16,524 nt of DNA from Peptococcaceae bacterium (GTDB taxonomy: Bacteria > Bacillota > Desulfitobacteriia > Desulfitobacteriales > Desulfitobacteriaceae): the NCBI GenBank assembly GCA_031289815.1, contig JAITOS010000035.1, positions 1 through 16,524 on the forward strand. Reading direction: 5' to 3'. The notes beneath the pieces were generated by a model. It had not been told where the DNA came from, did no database searches, and worked only from the letters and a program-made list of their open reading frames with translations. The position numbers and the translations under genes were made by a program. Of this stretch, positions 6,592-14,511 are shown piece after piece. Within the stretch, counting starts at the first letter, position 1, and each line of letters begins with the position of its first letter.

Positions 6592-7650
6592 ATGGCCGGA
6601 GCGGATAAGTTACGCGCCTTAGACATGGCGTTAAGCCAAATTGAAAAGCAATTCGGCAAAGGGTCGATCATGAAATTAGGAGAGGTCAGCGCGGTGATGG
6701 CGGTAGACGTCATTCCGACCGGTTCCCTGGCTTTAGACGTCGCACTGGGGGTTGGCGGCGTGCCGCGAGGCAGAGTGGTGGAAATCTACGGACCGGAATC
6801 CTCCGGAAAAACCACCGTGGCCTTACATATCATCGCGGAAGCGCAAAAGATAGGCGGCGTCGCCGCTTTTATCGACGCGGAACACGCCCTGGATCCGGTA
6901 TACGCGCAGGCTTTGGGCGTGAACATCACGGATTTGCTGGTGTCCCAGCCGGATACCGGCGAACAAGCCCTGGAGATTTGCGAGGCTTTGGTTCGCAGCG
7001 GCGCGCTGGATGTGATCGTCATCGACTCCGTGGCGGCCCTGGTTCCCCGCGCGGAAATCGAAGGCGAGATGGGTGATTCGCATATCGGCTTGCAAGCGCG
7101 TCTCATGTCGCAGGCGTTGCGTAAATTAACGGGAGCGATCAGTAAAAGCCGCACCTGCGTGATCTTTATCAATCAAATCAGAGAAAAAGTAGGTATCATG
7201 TTCGGCAATCCGGAGGTAACGACGGGCGGGAGAGCCTTAAAATTTTACGCTTCGGTACGAATGGATGTTCGACGCCAGGAAACCTTGAAAAAGGGCGAGG
7301 AAATGATCGGCAGCAGAACCCGAGTAAAAGTCGTCAAAAATAAAATCGCCCCGCCCTTCAAGCACGCGGATTTTGATATTATGTACGGTGAGGGCATCTC
7401 CCGTGAAGCCGGTATCATTGATATCGGCGCGGATATGGAAATATTGAATAAATCCGGCTCCTGGTATTCCTACAAGGGAGAACGAATAGGGCAGGGAAAA
7501 GAAACGGTCAGAGATTATCTGAAACAAAATCCGGACGTAGCCGCGGAAATCGAGGGGGAAATCCGCAAACAAATCAGCGGCGTGCCCGCCCCGTCGGCGG
7601 CGCCGTCAGCATCGGAACTGCCGCTGAGTGAAGATTCCGGCGGTGAATGA
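6592..7650 (+). CDS. recA: RecA recombinase
   Basis: A 352-residue RecA. It forms filaments on single-stranded DNA, catalyses strand exchange and stimulates LexA cleavage. Walker A GPESSGKT lies at residues 67-74. DVIVIDSVAALVP carries Walker B, and NQIREKVGIMFGNPEVTTGG contains the DNA-binding L2 loop. The C-terminal tail is Ser/Ala/Pro-rich and acidic, as usual. An in-frame ATG at 6568 would add eight residues (MKKEEEEI). The start at 6592 is preferred because AGGAGG (6578-6583) lies eight bases before it and MAGADKLRALDMAL fits the family N-terminus. It is controlled by the SOS box upstream and overlaps recX. Confidence 0.99.
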   Translation: MAGADKLRALDMALSQIEKQFGKGSIMKLGEVSAVMAVDVIPTGSLALDVALGVGGVPRGRVVEIYGPESSGKTTVALHIIAEAQKIGGVAAFIDAEHALDPVYAQALGVNITDLLVSQPDTGEQALEICEALVRSGALDVIVIDSVAALVPRAEIEGEMGDSHIGLQARLMSQALRKLTGAISKSRTCVIFINQIREKVGIMFGNPEVTTGGRALKFYASVRMDVRRQETLKKGEEMIGSRTRVKVVKNKIAPPFKHADFDIMYGEGISREAGIIDIGADMEILNKSGSWYSYKGERIGQGKETVRDYLKQNPDVAAEIEGEIRKQISGVPAPSAAPSASELPLSEDSGGE

Positions 7651-8191
7651 TTCCGGACAGACGCGTACAGCCGTGAATGCGGCGATCCGCCTGTTGGCGC
7701 GTCGGAGCCTAACTTGCCGCGAAATCACGGAACGTTTGGCGCAAAAAGACTATTCAGAGGAAGAAATTGCCGCAGCGATAGAACGTTTGTTGGATTATGG
7801 CTATCTGGACGATCAGAAATTAACCCGTCAGTTTATACAAGCCTATCAAGAACGCTGGTCGCGCCTGCGCCTGACGCAAAAACTTCGCTATAGAGGAATC
7901 AGTGAGCAGGACGTCCGGCAGTGTTTGGCGGAAATATATTCTGAAGAGACAGAGCAAAGGAATTGCCGGAACGAAGCGGAAAAGCTCTGGCAAGCCGAAA
8001 GGGCAAGATGGCGCCGCCATGATATGGCCCAGGTCTCCCATAGCCTTACGCAGACGAGAGCGGACCTGGATAGAGAAGCGAAGGCCTCGGCTAAAATTTA
8101 CAAAAAATTGCTCCAAAAAGGCTTCGATTCCAACGTCGTCATGCCTGTGATGCGGCAGTTCCGCGGCAAGAATGATTTTCAAGACGGTTAA
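7628..8191 (+). CDS. recX: RecX regulatory protein
   Basis: A 187-residue RecX family protein, the modulator that binds RecA filaments and limits their growth. It begins with the typical AAIRLLARRSLTCREITERL, followed by GYLDDQKLTRQFI and KLRYRGISEQDV, the three-helix repeats of the family. The longest start is GTG 7628, overlapping recA by 23 bases; GTG 7643 is equally possible and would overlap by 8. Neither has a strong ribosome site, which suggests translational coupling to recA. It shares the SOS-controlled transcript. Confidence 0.93.
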   Translation: MKIPAVNDSGQTRTAVNAAIRLLARRSLTCREITERLAQKDYSEEEIAAAIERLLDYGYLDDQKLTRQFIQAYQERWSRLRLTQKLRYRGISEQDVRQCLAEIYSEETEQRNCRNEAEKLWQAERARWRRHDMAQVSHSLTQTRADLDREAKASAKIYKKLLQKGFDSNVVMPVMRQFRGKNDFQDG

Positions 8192-8192
8192 T

Positions 8193-8221
8193 TTGACATT
8201 ATATCCAAATTGAATTAAAAT
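8193..8221 (+). promoter_or_regulatory. Sigma-A promoter for rny
   Basis: TTGACA (8193-8198) and TAAAAT (8216-8221) are separated by exactly 17 bases, immediately after the recX stop. Transcription would start near 8228, leaving a leader of about 190 bases before rny. RNase Y would thus be expressed independently of the SOS-controlled recA-recX unit. Confidence 0.8.
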
Positions 8222-8246
8222 TATGAGGACTTAGTCTCTGAATATT

Positions 8247-8383
8247 AAACCTTTAAAAGGTTTTTCTTATAGATGTCGTCTTGATTAAATTGTTATATTT
8301 TAGCTAATGTAACTAGCGAGTCGAAAATTTAGAGGACTTTTAAGGTTTAAGGAGACTGGGAAAGAAAAAACCAGTTTTTTTTT
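8247..8383 (+). promoter_or_regulatory. rny leader with two hairpins, possible attenuator
   Basis: The AT-rich leader contains AAACCTTT-A-AAAGGTTT (8247-8263) followed by TTCTT. It also contains ACTGG (8355-8359) pairing with CCAGT (8371-8375), followed by a run of nine T (8375-8383). The second has the shape of a weak intrinsic terminator 34 bases before the rny start. No known riboswitch class was recognised. It could end read-through from recX or attenuate rny. Confidence 0.4.
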
Positions 8384-8417
8384 GTAGAAAAATACAAATG
8401 AGGAGGTGAAAAGAACA

Positions 8418-9968
8418 TTGGATCCAATCGTCATAGTTTTGGTGGGAGTTCTTATAGTCTTAGCCCTGGGAATTGGTGTTTTTTCAGGATGGGTCATCCG
8501 TAAAAATACATCAGAAAAGAAGATCGGCTCCGCTGAGGAAGAAGCCAAAAAATTGGTTCAGCAGGCCAATGATTCGGCGGAGGCAAAGAAGCGGGAAGCA
8601 GTCGTTGCGGCTAAAGAAGAAGTCATGCAGATCCGCAATGAGGTCGAAAAGGAAACGCGGGAACGCCGCGGTGAATTGCAGCGGATGGAAAGACGTTTGC
8701 TGCAAAAAGAAGAATCGTTAGACAAAAAGGTAGAGACGATTGAACGTAAAGAAGAGACTCTTCAGAAAAAAGAGACTGAGGTGGATCATCAAAAAGAGGA
8801 AATGGCGCAATTAGTAACCAAAGAAAAGGCTGAACTGGAGCGTCTTTCCGGATTAACCTCAGAGGAAGCTAAGCAGCTGCTGCTGCATAGTATTGAAGAA
8901 GAAGTTCGTTATGAATCAGCGATCATGATTAAAGAACTCGAAGCGAGAGCCAAAGAAGAAGCCGATAAGAGAGCAAAAAATATCATTTCCTTAGCCATTC
9001 AGCGTTGTGCGGCGGATCACGTCGCGGAAACCACCGTTTCGGTCGTGGCCTTGCCCAGCGATGAAATGAAAGGTCGGATTATTGGTCGTGAAGGTCGAAA
9101 TATCCGTACATTAGAAACCCTCACAGGGATTGATTTAATTATTGATGATACGCCTGAAGCTGTTATCTTGTCAGGGTTTGATCCTATAAGGCGTGAGGTC
9201 GCGCGCGTCGCCTTGGAAAAATTGATTTTGGACGGCAGAATCCATCCGGCAAGAATTGAAGAAATGGTGGAGAAGGCGCAAAAGGAAGTTGAACAAAAAA
9301 TTCGCGAAGAAGGCGAACAGGCTACCTTTGAGGCGGGCATCCACGGGATACACCCGGAGCTTATTCGTATCCTGGGACGCTTAAAATTCCGTACCAGCTA
9401 CGGGCAAAACGTCTTAAAGCATTCTATGGAAGTCGCCTATTTATCCGGCTTAATGGCGGCGGAGCTTGGCGCGGATGTCCAGCTGGCGAAGAGAGCCGGT
9501 TTATTGCACGATATCGGTAAAGCCGTCGATCACGACGCGGAAGGAACCCATGTGCAAATCGGGGTGGAACTCGCCAAGAAGTACAAGGAATCCAAGGATG
9601 TGATTCACGCGATTGAAGCGCATCACGGAGACGTCGAGCCTAAAACGATCGTGGCGGTGTTAGTCGCCGCAGCCGACGCGGTTTCCGCCGCACGGCCAGG
9701 CGCGAGACGGGAGACCCTGGAATCTTATATCAAACGCTTGCAAAAATTAGAGGAAATTGCCGACACCTTTGAAGGGGTAGAGAAATCTTACGCCATTCAA
9801 GCAGGCCGGGAAATTCGTATTATTGTGAAGCCTGACAAAATTGACGACGTCTTAGCCCCCAGGGTAGCCCATGATATCAGCAAACGCATAGAAGCGGAAC
9901 TGGAATATCCCGGACAAATCAAAGTGGTGGTCATACGCGAAACGAGAGCCGTCGATTACGCGAAATAA
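8418..9968 (+). CDS. rny: Ribonuclease Y
   Basis: A 516-residue membrane-anchored endoribonuclease that initiates mRNA decay. Domains in order: one N-terminal membrane helix (about residues 3-26), a long charged coiled coil (about 30-200), a KH RNA-binding domain with GRIIGREGRNI (219-229), and an HD domain with LLHDIGK (362-368, metal ligands His364 and Asp365). It ends in the family sequence RETRAVDYAK. A longer reading begins at GTG 8406, but that GTG lies inside the ribosome site AGGAGGTGA (8401-8409). TTG 8418 is eight bases after it and gives MDPIVIVLVG, like other RNase Y N-termini, so I choose TTG. The gene ends at a strong terminator. Likely partners are the DEAD-box helicase at 3301 and YmdB. 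Confidence 0.98.
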   Translation: MDPIVIVLVGVLIVLALGIGVFSGWVIRKNTSEKKIGSAEEEAKKLVQQANDSAEAKKREAVVAAKEEVMQIRNEVEKETRERRGELQRMERRLLQKEESLDKKVETIERKEETLQKKETEVDHQKEEMAQLVTKEKAELERLSGLTSEEAKQLLLHSIEEEVRYESAIMIKELEARAKEEADKRAKNIISLAIQRCAADHVAETTVSVVALPSDEMKGRIIGREGRNIRTLETLTGIDLIIDDTPEAVILSGFDPIRREVARVALEKLILDGRIHPARIEEMVEKAQKEVEQKIREEGEQATFEAGIHGIHPELIRILGRLKFRTSYGQNVLKHSMEVAYLSGLMAAELGADVQLAKRAGLLHDIGKAVDHDAEGTHVQIGVELAKKYKESKDVIHAIEAHHGDVEPKTIVAVLVAAADAVSAARPGARRETLESYIKRLQKLEEIADTFEGVEKSYAIQAGREIRIIVKPDKIDDVLAPRVAHDISKRIEAELEYPGQIKVVVIRETRAVDYAK

Positions 9969-10012
9969 GCCCCCGGCTTTGCTAAGACAGCTTTGGCTAT
10001 ACTGTATAAAAT

Positions 10013-10047
10013 GCCGGATCGACTCTGTGTGATCCGGCGTCTTTTTT
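10013..10047 (+). terminator. Rho-independent terminator after rny
   Basis: GCCGGATC (10013-10020) pairs perfectly with GATCCGGC (10031-10038) around a 10-base loop, followed by GTC and six T residues. It lies 45 bases after the rny stop. Confidence 0.93.
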
Positions 10048-10166
10048 AGGGGAGCAGGTTCACGGAAAAATCCAGGCGCTTTATTTTAACCGCTAAGGAA
10101 GGACTTTGGTATAGCGCGCCGAATAACATACAGAGAGCGTGAGAGAGACAAAAGGGGATTATGACC

Positions 10167-10670
10167 ATGAAATTTAAAGCTGGAGAAACAGTTTCAGAAG
10201 ATATGAGTTTACTCATATCGATATTATTGCGTTATCCGGAGGCGGGTTCTGTCCGCTATGTACCGCAAAGCAACGCGATAAATTTTATTTTTTTATTCAC
10301 AAATGAGGAAGATATACAGGAAAGTATCCTGGAAAAACTTCCTTTGGCGCTGGATGTATATCATCGATTGGAAGAAAGAAAAATGCGGTTATGCCAAGTG
10401 GAGATCCAGAGGGAAGAAGGGATTGGCAAACTTTCTATTACAAGAGATGTTGAAAGCATTACCCAGGGCGAGGTAGGGCTCATCGTAGAAATGGTCAAAG
10501 GAGAACTCGGAACCAATATTCTGTGCGATGAGATGGAGCTGCCGGAAGAGGAAATGGTGTATCAGGAGGAAATGATCGGCCATATGCTGGATACCATGCG
10601 CAATGTTGAGATTGATAAGAATGTCATTGCCTTGCGTGAAGAAGGAAAAGTACTTCTCTTTAAGGTGTAA
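10167..10670 (+). CDS. Conserved-looking protein of unknown function between rny and ymdB
   Basis: A 167-residue acidic soluble protein (MKFKAGETVSEDMSLLIS...), with no signal peptide or membrane segment. I do not recognise the family. Predicted alternation of strands and helices (VRYVPQSNAINFIFLF, then an amphipathic helix with SILEKLPLALDVYHRLEERKMR, then further strands) suggests one compact alpha/beta domain, with a second helical segment near EEEMVYQEEMIGHMLDTM. ATG 10161 and 10167 are both in frame; AGGGG at 10153-10157 is properly spaced only from 10167. It follows the rny terminator and precedes ymdB by 77 bases, so it is probably transcribed with ymdB. Its place between two RNA-turnover genes is only suggestive. 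Confidence 0.8.
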   Translation: MKFKAGETVSEDMSLLISILLRYPEAGSVRYVPQSNAINFIFLFTNEEDIQESILEKLPLALDVYHRLEERKMRLCQVEIQREEGIGKLSITRDVESITQGEVGLIVEMVKGELGTNILCDEMELPEEEMVYQEEMIGHMLDTMRNVEIDKNVIALREEGKVLLFKV

Positions 10671-10747
10671 GCTCTTCTTAATGGTCTGACCGGTTCAGGG
10701 GCTGGAAATGATCATCGTCAATAAAACGTTATTTTTAAGGAGAGAGT

Positions 10748-11536
10748 ATGAAGATCCTGTTTATAGGCGATATTGTGGGCAAACCGGGGCGGAAAGCGAT
10801 CAAGCTTCTGCTGCCGGCGATTCAAGCCGAACACGGTATTGACGTCACCATAGCGAACGCGGAAAATGCCGCGGGCGGCAACGGTCTGACGAAAGAGGTC
10901 GCGCAGGAAATTTATCAGCTGAATGTGGATTTTCTGACCATGGGCAATCACGTCTGGGACCAGCGCTCGATCATGACCTATATGGACGAGGAGGAACGCC
11001 TGATCAGACCGGCCAATTATCCCTTGGGAGCGCCTGGGAAGGGCGCCGCCGTCATACGGACGCAAGGGAGGAAGGTGGGCGTTTTGAATTTATCCGGGCG
11101 GATTTTTTTGAAAGAGCTGGATGATCCCTTCCCTTCGGCGATTCGCTGGATTACTGAATTGAAGAAGCAAACGGAGATCATCATCGTTGATTTTCATGCG
11201 GAGGCGACCTCGGAAAAAGTAGCCTTGGGCTGGTTTCTTGACGGCAAAGTGAGCGCCGTACTCGGAACGCACACCCACGTACAAACAGCGGACGCCCGGA
11301 TTTTAGATCAGGGAACCGCTTATATCTCGGACGTCGGCATGACGGGGCCGCGGGACTCGGTATTAGGGGTGAAAAAAGAACTGGCGATTAAGAAATTTGT
11401 AACCCAGCTGCCGGTTCGCTTCGAGGTCGCGGGGGGAGCGGTTCAGCTCAATGGCGTCGTTATTGACGTCGATGAAGATACCGGGAAAGCGAGATCGGTG
11501 CAAGCGGTTCAAACTTTTACGGACGCCGACGTATAA
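10748..11536 (+). CDS. ymdB: YmdB-family metallophosphoesterase (phosphodiesterase)
   Basis: A 262-residue protein, the full length of the TIGR00282/YmdB family. Metal-binding residues are all visible: Asp8 (FIGDIVG), Glu39 and Asn40 (NAENAAGG), Asn67 and His68 (MGNHVWD), His150 (VDFHAE), His175 and His177 (GTHTHVQT). In Bacillus subtilis the protein has phosphodiesterase activity on 2',3'- and 3',5'-cAMP, is needed for biofilm formation, and lies near rny and spoVS as here. AAGGAG (10737-10742) is five bases before ATG. A terminator follows directly. Confidence 0.96.
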   Translation: MKILFIGDIVGKPGRKAIKLLLPAIQAEHGIDVTIANAENAAGGNGLTKEVAQEIYQLNVDFLTMGNHVWDQRSIMTYMDEEERLIRPANYPLGAPGKGAAVIRTQGRKVGVLNLSGRIFLKELDDPFPSAIRWITELKKQTEIIIVDFHAEATSEKVALGWFLDGKVSAVLGTHTHVQTADARILDQGTAYISDVGMTGPRDSVLGVKKELAIKKFVTQLPVRFEVAGGAVQLNGVVIDVDEDTGKARSVQAVQTFTDADV

Positions 11537-11546
11537 ATGGAAAAAT

Positions 11547-11589
11547 ACCCCTCTGGAGTTCAGGCGCGCAAGAACTTCAGGGGGTTTTT
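11547..11589 (+). terminator. Rho-independent terminator after ymdB
   Basis: ACCCCTCTGGAGTTC (11547-11561) pairs with GAACTTCAGGGGG (11572-11584), with one bulged T and one G-T pair, around a loop of about 10 bases, followed by five T residues. It begins 10 bases after the stop codon. Confidence 0.9.
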
Positions 11590-11747
11590 ATTAAAAAAAA
11601 TCGTTTATTAAAAAATACCGCTGAAATCGCGGGGATACAGCGCCGAGAAAGAGGGGTCGCGGCAGCGCCGACAACGTAGAGCAGCGGCGATACGGCAAGC
11701 AGGGCGGACAAGCTGGTATATGCTAAAATATTAAATATTTGATAAAA

Positions 11748-11776
11748 AAAGGATTTCTCTGGTTTACCCCGAATTA
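11748..11776 (+). promoter_or_regulatory. Sigma-H-like promoter of spoVS
   Basis: AAAGGATTT (11748-11756), an 11-base spacer, then CCCGAATTA (11768-11776). The Bacillus sigma-H consensus is RNAGGAWWW, 11-12 bases, RNNGAATWW; only the first base of the -10 block departs from it. spoVS of Bacillus subtilis is transcribed by sigma-H, so site and gene agree. Confidence 0.72.
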
Positions 11777-11816
11777 ATTATAAGGTTACAGTAAATGGAA
11801 GAGATGTAATTAATTC
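11771..11816. repeat. Perfect 10-bp inverted repeat in the spoVS leader
   Basis: GAATTAATTA (11771-11780) and TAATTAATTC (11807-11816) flank 26 bases. The left arm contains the GAAT of the sigma-H -10 element and the right arm ends four bases before the AGGAGGGA ribosome site. It may be an operator or a weak AT-rich leader hairpin. Confidence 0.5.
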
Positions 11817-11833
11817 AGTAGGAGGGATATCTT

Positions 11834-12094
11834 GTGGATGTATTAAAGGTTTCGGCAAAATCAAGTCCAAATTCGGTCGCGGGAGCGCTGGCGGGAGTTT
11901 TGCGGGAGAACGGAGGGGCCGAGCTGCAAGCGATTGGCGCGGGGGCGTTAAATCAAGCCGTCAAAGCGGTCGCCATCGCGCGCGGCTTTGTGGCCCCCAG
12001 TGGCGTTGATCTGGTGTGCATTCCGGCTTTTACGGACATACAGATCGAAGGAGAAGAGCGAACGGCGATCAAGCTGATCGTCGAGCCCCGATAA
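11834..12094 (+). CDS. spoVS: Stage V sporulation protein S
   Basis: An 86-residue SpoVS, the usual length and highly conserved in this family: VDVLKVSAKSSPNSVAGALAG, GGAELQAIGAGALNQAVKAVAIARG, and DLVCIPAFTDIQIEGEERTAIKLIVEPR. SpoVS has an Alba-like fold and in Bacillus acts in sporulation and septation; homologues persist in many non-sporulating species, so its presence does not prove sporulation. The start is GTG 11834, six bases after AGGAGGGA (11820-11827). It appears to be a single-gene unit with a sigma-H-like promoter and a downstream hairpin. Confidence 0.98.
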   Translation: MDVLKVSAKSSPNSVAGALAGVLRENGGAELQAIGAGALNQAVKAVAIARGFVAPSGVDLVCIPAFTDIQIEGEERTAIKLIVEPR

Positions 12095-12105
12095 AGTGAT
12101 TGGCA

Positions 12106-12150
12106 TCAGCGTCTGTTTGTAATACAATACAAATGGACGCTGATTCTGTT
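12106..12150 (+). terminator. Hairpin terminator between spoVS and the dipeptidase gene
   Basis: TCAGCGTCTGTTTGTA (12106-12121) pairs with TACAAATGGACGCTGA (12128-12143) at 14 of 16 positions around a six-base loop, followed by TTCTGTT. The stem is strong but the T tract is broken, so termination may be partial, letting some transcripts continue into the dipeptidase gene. Confidence 0.6.
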
Positions 12151-12169
12151 ACAGGAGGAAGGAGAAGGA

Positions 12170-13120
12170 ATGGCGGCTTGGATCATTGACGGGCATTGTG
12201 ACAGCATAGGAGAATACGCGAACGGAGAGCGCGTATTGCTGGGAGCAGAGGGAGAAAAAGGACAGTGGGATATAAAGCGCGCCGGAGCGGGTAATATCCG
12301 CTTGCAGTTTATGGCCAGCTATATTGAGGCCAACTATAAGCCATACCGGGCAATGGAGCGGGGTTTGCAGCTCCTTGACGCCTCCTGGCGTTTTGCTCAG
12401 GAGAATACCGACGCCGTCTTTCTCGTGCTGACGAAAGAGGACGTAAGGCAACTGCCGCATCCGGAAAAGCTCGGACTGCTTCTCTCGGTAGAAGGGGGAG
12501 AGATTCTGGACGGCCAGCTCTTTATGCTGGATATCATCTATCGCTTGGGAGTTAGAGCCCTGGGATTGACCTGGAATCAGAGAAACGCCTTAGCGGACGG
12601 CGTGGATGAAGAAGAAACCGGCGGACGTTTAACGCGGTTCGGGCGGCAAGTGATCCGGCGCATGAATACATTGGGGATGCTCATCGACGTCTCACACCTA
12701 AATCAGGCCGGTTTTTGGCAGGTATTGGAAATATCGGACAGACCGGTGATCGCATCGCATTCCTGCGCGCAAGCGCTTTGTCCGCACCGGCGCAATCTGA
12801 CGGACGATCAGCTGCGAGCGCTGGCGGTAAAGCGGGGCGTGGCGGGCGTCAATTTTGCTCCCGCTTTTCTGGTGGCCGAGGGAGCGGCGCGGTTGCACGA
12901 CGTGATTCGGCATATTCAACACATGGCTGACATTGCCGGGGTGGAGGTTATTGGCCTGGGATCCGATTTTGACGGGATACCGGAAGGCCCGGAGGGCTTA
13001 GAACACGCGGGCTGTTATCCGCAACTGATAGAAGCATTGAGCAAAGCCGGTTTTGCTTCACGGGAAATCAGTCAGATCACGCATGAAAATTTTCAGCGGG
13101 TATTGCTGGAGACGCTCTAA
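12170..13120 (+). CDS. Membrane dipeptidase family (peptidase M19)
   Basis: A 316-residue zinc dipeptidase of the renal-dipeptidase family. Expected metal ligands are present: His9 and Asp11 in IIDGHCDS, Glu108 in LSVEGGE, His176 in LIDVSH and His197 in ASHS, with Asp266 in GSDFDG closing the site. These enzymes hydrolyse dipeptides, often with a D-residue at the second position. There is no signal peptide, so a cytoplasmic role is expected despite the family name. A long purine-rich ribosome site (AGGAGGAAGGAG, 12153-12164) precedes ATG. The PHP gene follows after 42 bases, probably as an operon. The substrate is unknown. Confidence 0.95.
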   Translation: MAAWIIDGHCDSIGEYANGERVLLGAEGEKGQWDIKRAGAGNIRLQFMASYIEANYKPYRAMERGLQLLDASWRFAQENTDAVFLVLTKEDVRQLPHPEKLGLLLSVEGGEILDGQLFMLDIIYRLGVRALGLTWNQRNALADGVDEEETGGRLTRFGRQVIRRMNTLGMLIDVSHLNQAGFWQVLEISDRPVIASHSCAQALCPHRRNLTDDQLRALAVKRGVAGVNFAPAFLVAEGAARLHDVIRHIQHMADIAGVEVIGLGSDFDGIPEGPEGLEHAGCYPQLIEALSKAGFASREISQITHENFQRVLLETL

Positions 13121-13162
13121 AATAATAACGATGAACGAAAATAGTAACGATTGAGGAAATAG

Positions 13163-14059
13163 ATGATGAACGTTTGTATCGCTGACAATATTGACGCCGA
13201 TCTGCACTGCCATACCACCGCTTCCGACGGCAAACGAACCCCGGAAGAGTTGGTAGAATTGGCGGTTCATAAGGGATTAGCGGCCATAGCGGTCACGGAT
13301 CACGACACGCTGGGCGGGATCGCCGCCGCTGCGGAGCGGGAAAAAAGCCATCACGGCAGACTGAAAGTGATTCCCGGTATTGAATTAAACACGGAATGGC
13401 GCGGCACGGAAGTCCATATTTTAGGCTATGAAATCGACCCGGCTTCCGAGTTGCTGCGGGAACGGCTGCAAACGCTGAGAGACTACCGCAAAAAACGAGC
13501 GGCGGCGATCATAGCGAAGTTGAATCAGTTGGGCGTTCCATTGTCTCTCGAACAGGTATGGGCCAATGTCCGGGGCGACTCGCTCGGCCGGCCTCATATC
13601 GCGCAAACCCTGGTTCAATGCGGGTACGCGTCAGACCCAAGCGAGGCTTTCCGCCGCTACTTAGGGAAAGACGCGCCCGCCTATATTCCCAGCAGTAAAG
13701 TATCCCCCGAAGAAGGGATTCAGCTGATTCGGGCGGCGGGAGGGGTTCCGGTATTGGCGCATCCGGGGAAAAATCCTTTTGCAGAGGCGCTTCCGCACTG
13801 GATCGGCGCGGGTCTTCAGGGGATCGAGGTATTTCATACCGATCATGATAAAAGCGACGAGAAGCGCTGGCGCAGGCTTTCCGGGCAGTATCGTTTGCTG
13901 GGAACCGGGGGGTCGGATTATCATGGTCTGGAGACAAAACACGGCGGTGATTTGGGCGGCAAAGGCGTGCGTTACGCCGTCGTTCTGGAGATTCAGCGTC
14001 AGGCGCGTCAAAATAAGAAATTACTGGGTAAAGATAAAGATCAAGATAAATACGATTAG
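13163..14059 (+). CDS. PHP-domain phosphoesterase (nucleoside 3',5'-bisphosphate phosphatase-like)
   Basis: A 298-residue protein with the complete PHP metal-site set: DLHCH (13-17), TDHD (45-48), PGIE (71-74), GRPHIA (142-147), LAHPG (198-202) and GGSDYHG (249-255). The layout matches the YciV/TrpH group, whose characterised members remove the 3' phosphate from pAp or degrade RNA 5' to 3' (RNase AM). That would fit the RNA-turnover neighbours, but the substrate cannot be read from the sequence. The C-terminus ends in a Lys/Asp-rich tail (KDKDQDKYD). Two ATG codons (13163, 13166) are possible; GAGGA (13153-13157) fits either. Confidence 0.93.
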   Translation: MMNVCIADNIDADLHCHTTASDGKRTPEELVELAVHKGLAAIAVTDHDTLGGIAAAAEREKSHHGRLKVIPGIELNTEWRGTEVHILGYEIDPASELLRERLQTLRDYRKKRAAAIIAKLNQLGVPLSLEQVWANVRGDSLGRPHIAQTLVQCGYASDPSEAFRRYLGKDAPAYIPSSKVSPEEGIQLIRAAGGVPVLAHPGKNPFAEALPHWIGAGLQGIEVFHTDHDKSDEKRWRRLSGQYRLLGTGGSDYHGLETKHGGDLGGKGVRYAVVLEIQRQARQNKKLLGKDKDQDKYD

Positions 14060-14105
14060 ATTAGGTCGTGGGCTGGCTGGCAAAAAGGGTTAGAATAGAT
14101 TTTTC

Positions 14106-14116
14106 TGGTATAAAAT
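14106..14116 (+). promoter_or_regulatory. Extended -10 promoter element
   Basis: TGGTATAAAAT combines an extended -10 TGn with TATAAA, about 47 bases before the next start codon. No good -35 hexamer is seen at the right distance, as is usual for extended -10 promoters. Confidence 0.4.
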
Positions 14117-14162
14117 ATGGGTAGCGTGAAAAATAAAAATGCCAGAAGGATCGTGATCATGC

Positions 14163-14438
14163 TTGACGGATGAATTAACGGGGGTCAAAAAAGAATTACT
14201 GACCGTGAAGACGAAGGTGTTGGAGCTGGAACAACGGCTGGAGCATTTACGGGTCAGCAGAAGAGTGCTGATGAATTTATTGGAAAAAGCTGAAAGCGAA
14301 AAGCTGTTGCTGATGAGTCAGTTGGAGAAGGAAAACGGCAAACTCCAACGCGATAATCGCCGTTTTGCGCAATGGATTCTCAGTAAAAACCGTCAGATCG
14401 TCGAATTGCAAGCGCAGTGCGAAAAGAGGAACTCATAA
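14163..14438 (+). CDS. Small coiled-coil protein of unknown function
   Basis: A 91-residue, highly charged protein: MTDELTGVKKELLTVKTKVLELEQRLEHLR and onward. Heptad-like Leu spacing extends over nearly the whole length (about residues 5-88), so a coiled-coil dimer is likely. No membrane segment or known domain. The frame is closed by a TGA at 14154, and TTG 14163 is the first start codon; AAGGA (14146-14150) is about 12 bases upstream. An ATG at 14159 in another frame stops after four codons. It follows the PHP gene by about 100 bases and is immediately followed by the repeat micro-ORF. Confidence 0.75.
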   Translation: MTDELTGVKKELLTVKTKVLELEQRLEHLRVSRRVLMNLLEKAESEKLLLMSQLEKENGKLQRDNRRFAQWILSKNRQIVELQAQCEKRNS

Positions 14439-14439
14439 A

Positions 14440-14511
14440 ATGTATGGAGGGCACAGAATGCATGGAGATCATAGAATACATGGAGATCACAGAATGCATG
14501 GAGGTTACAGA
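14440..14511 (+). repeat. 18-bp minisatellite, four copies
   Basis: Four consecutive 18-bp units at 14440, 14458, 14476 and 14494 follow the pattern ATGCATGGAGATCACAGA, with a few substitutions in each and no indels; a partial fifth (ATACA) follows. The period is a multiple of three, and two of the three forward frames stay open across the array. Confidence 0.95.

Noticed and set aside
8406..8417. GTG start for rny
   Set aside because: It overlaps the AGGAGGTGA ribosome site; the TTG at 8418 has proper spacing and gives the family N-terminus.
11721..11729. Extended -10 (TGCTAAAAT) upstream of spoVS
   Set aside because: No -35 at a suitable distance, and the sigma-H-like site nearer the gene explains transcription better.
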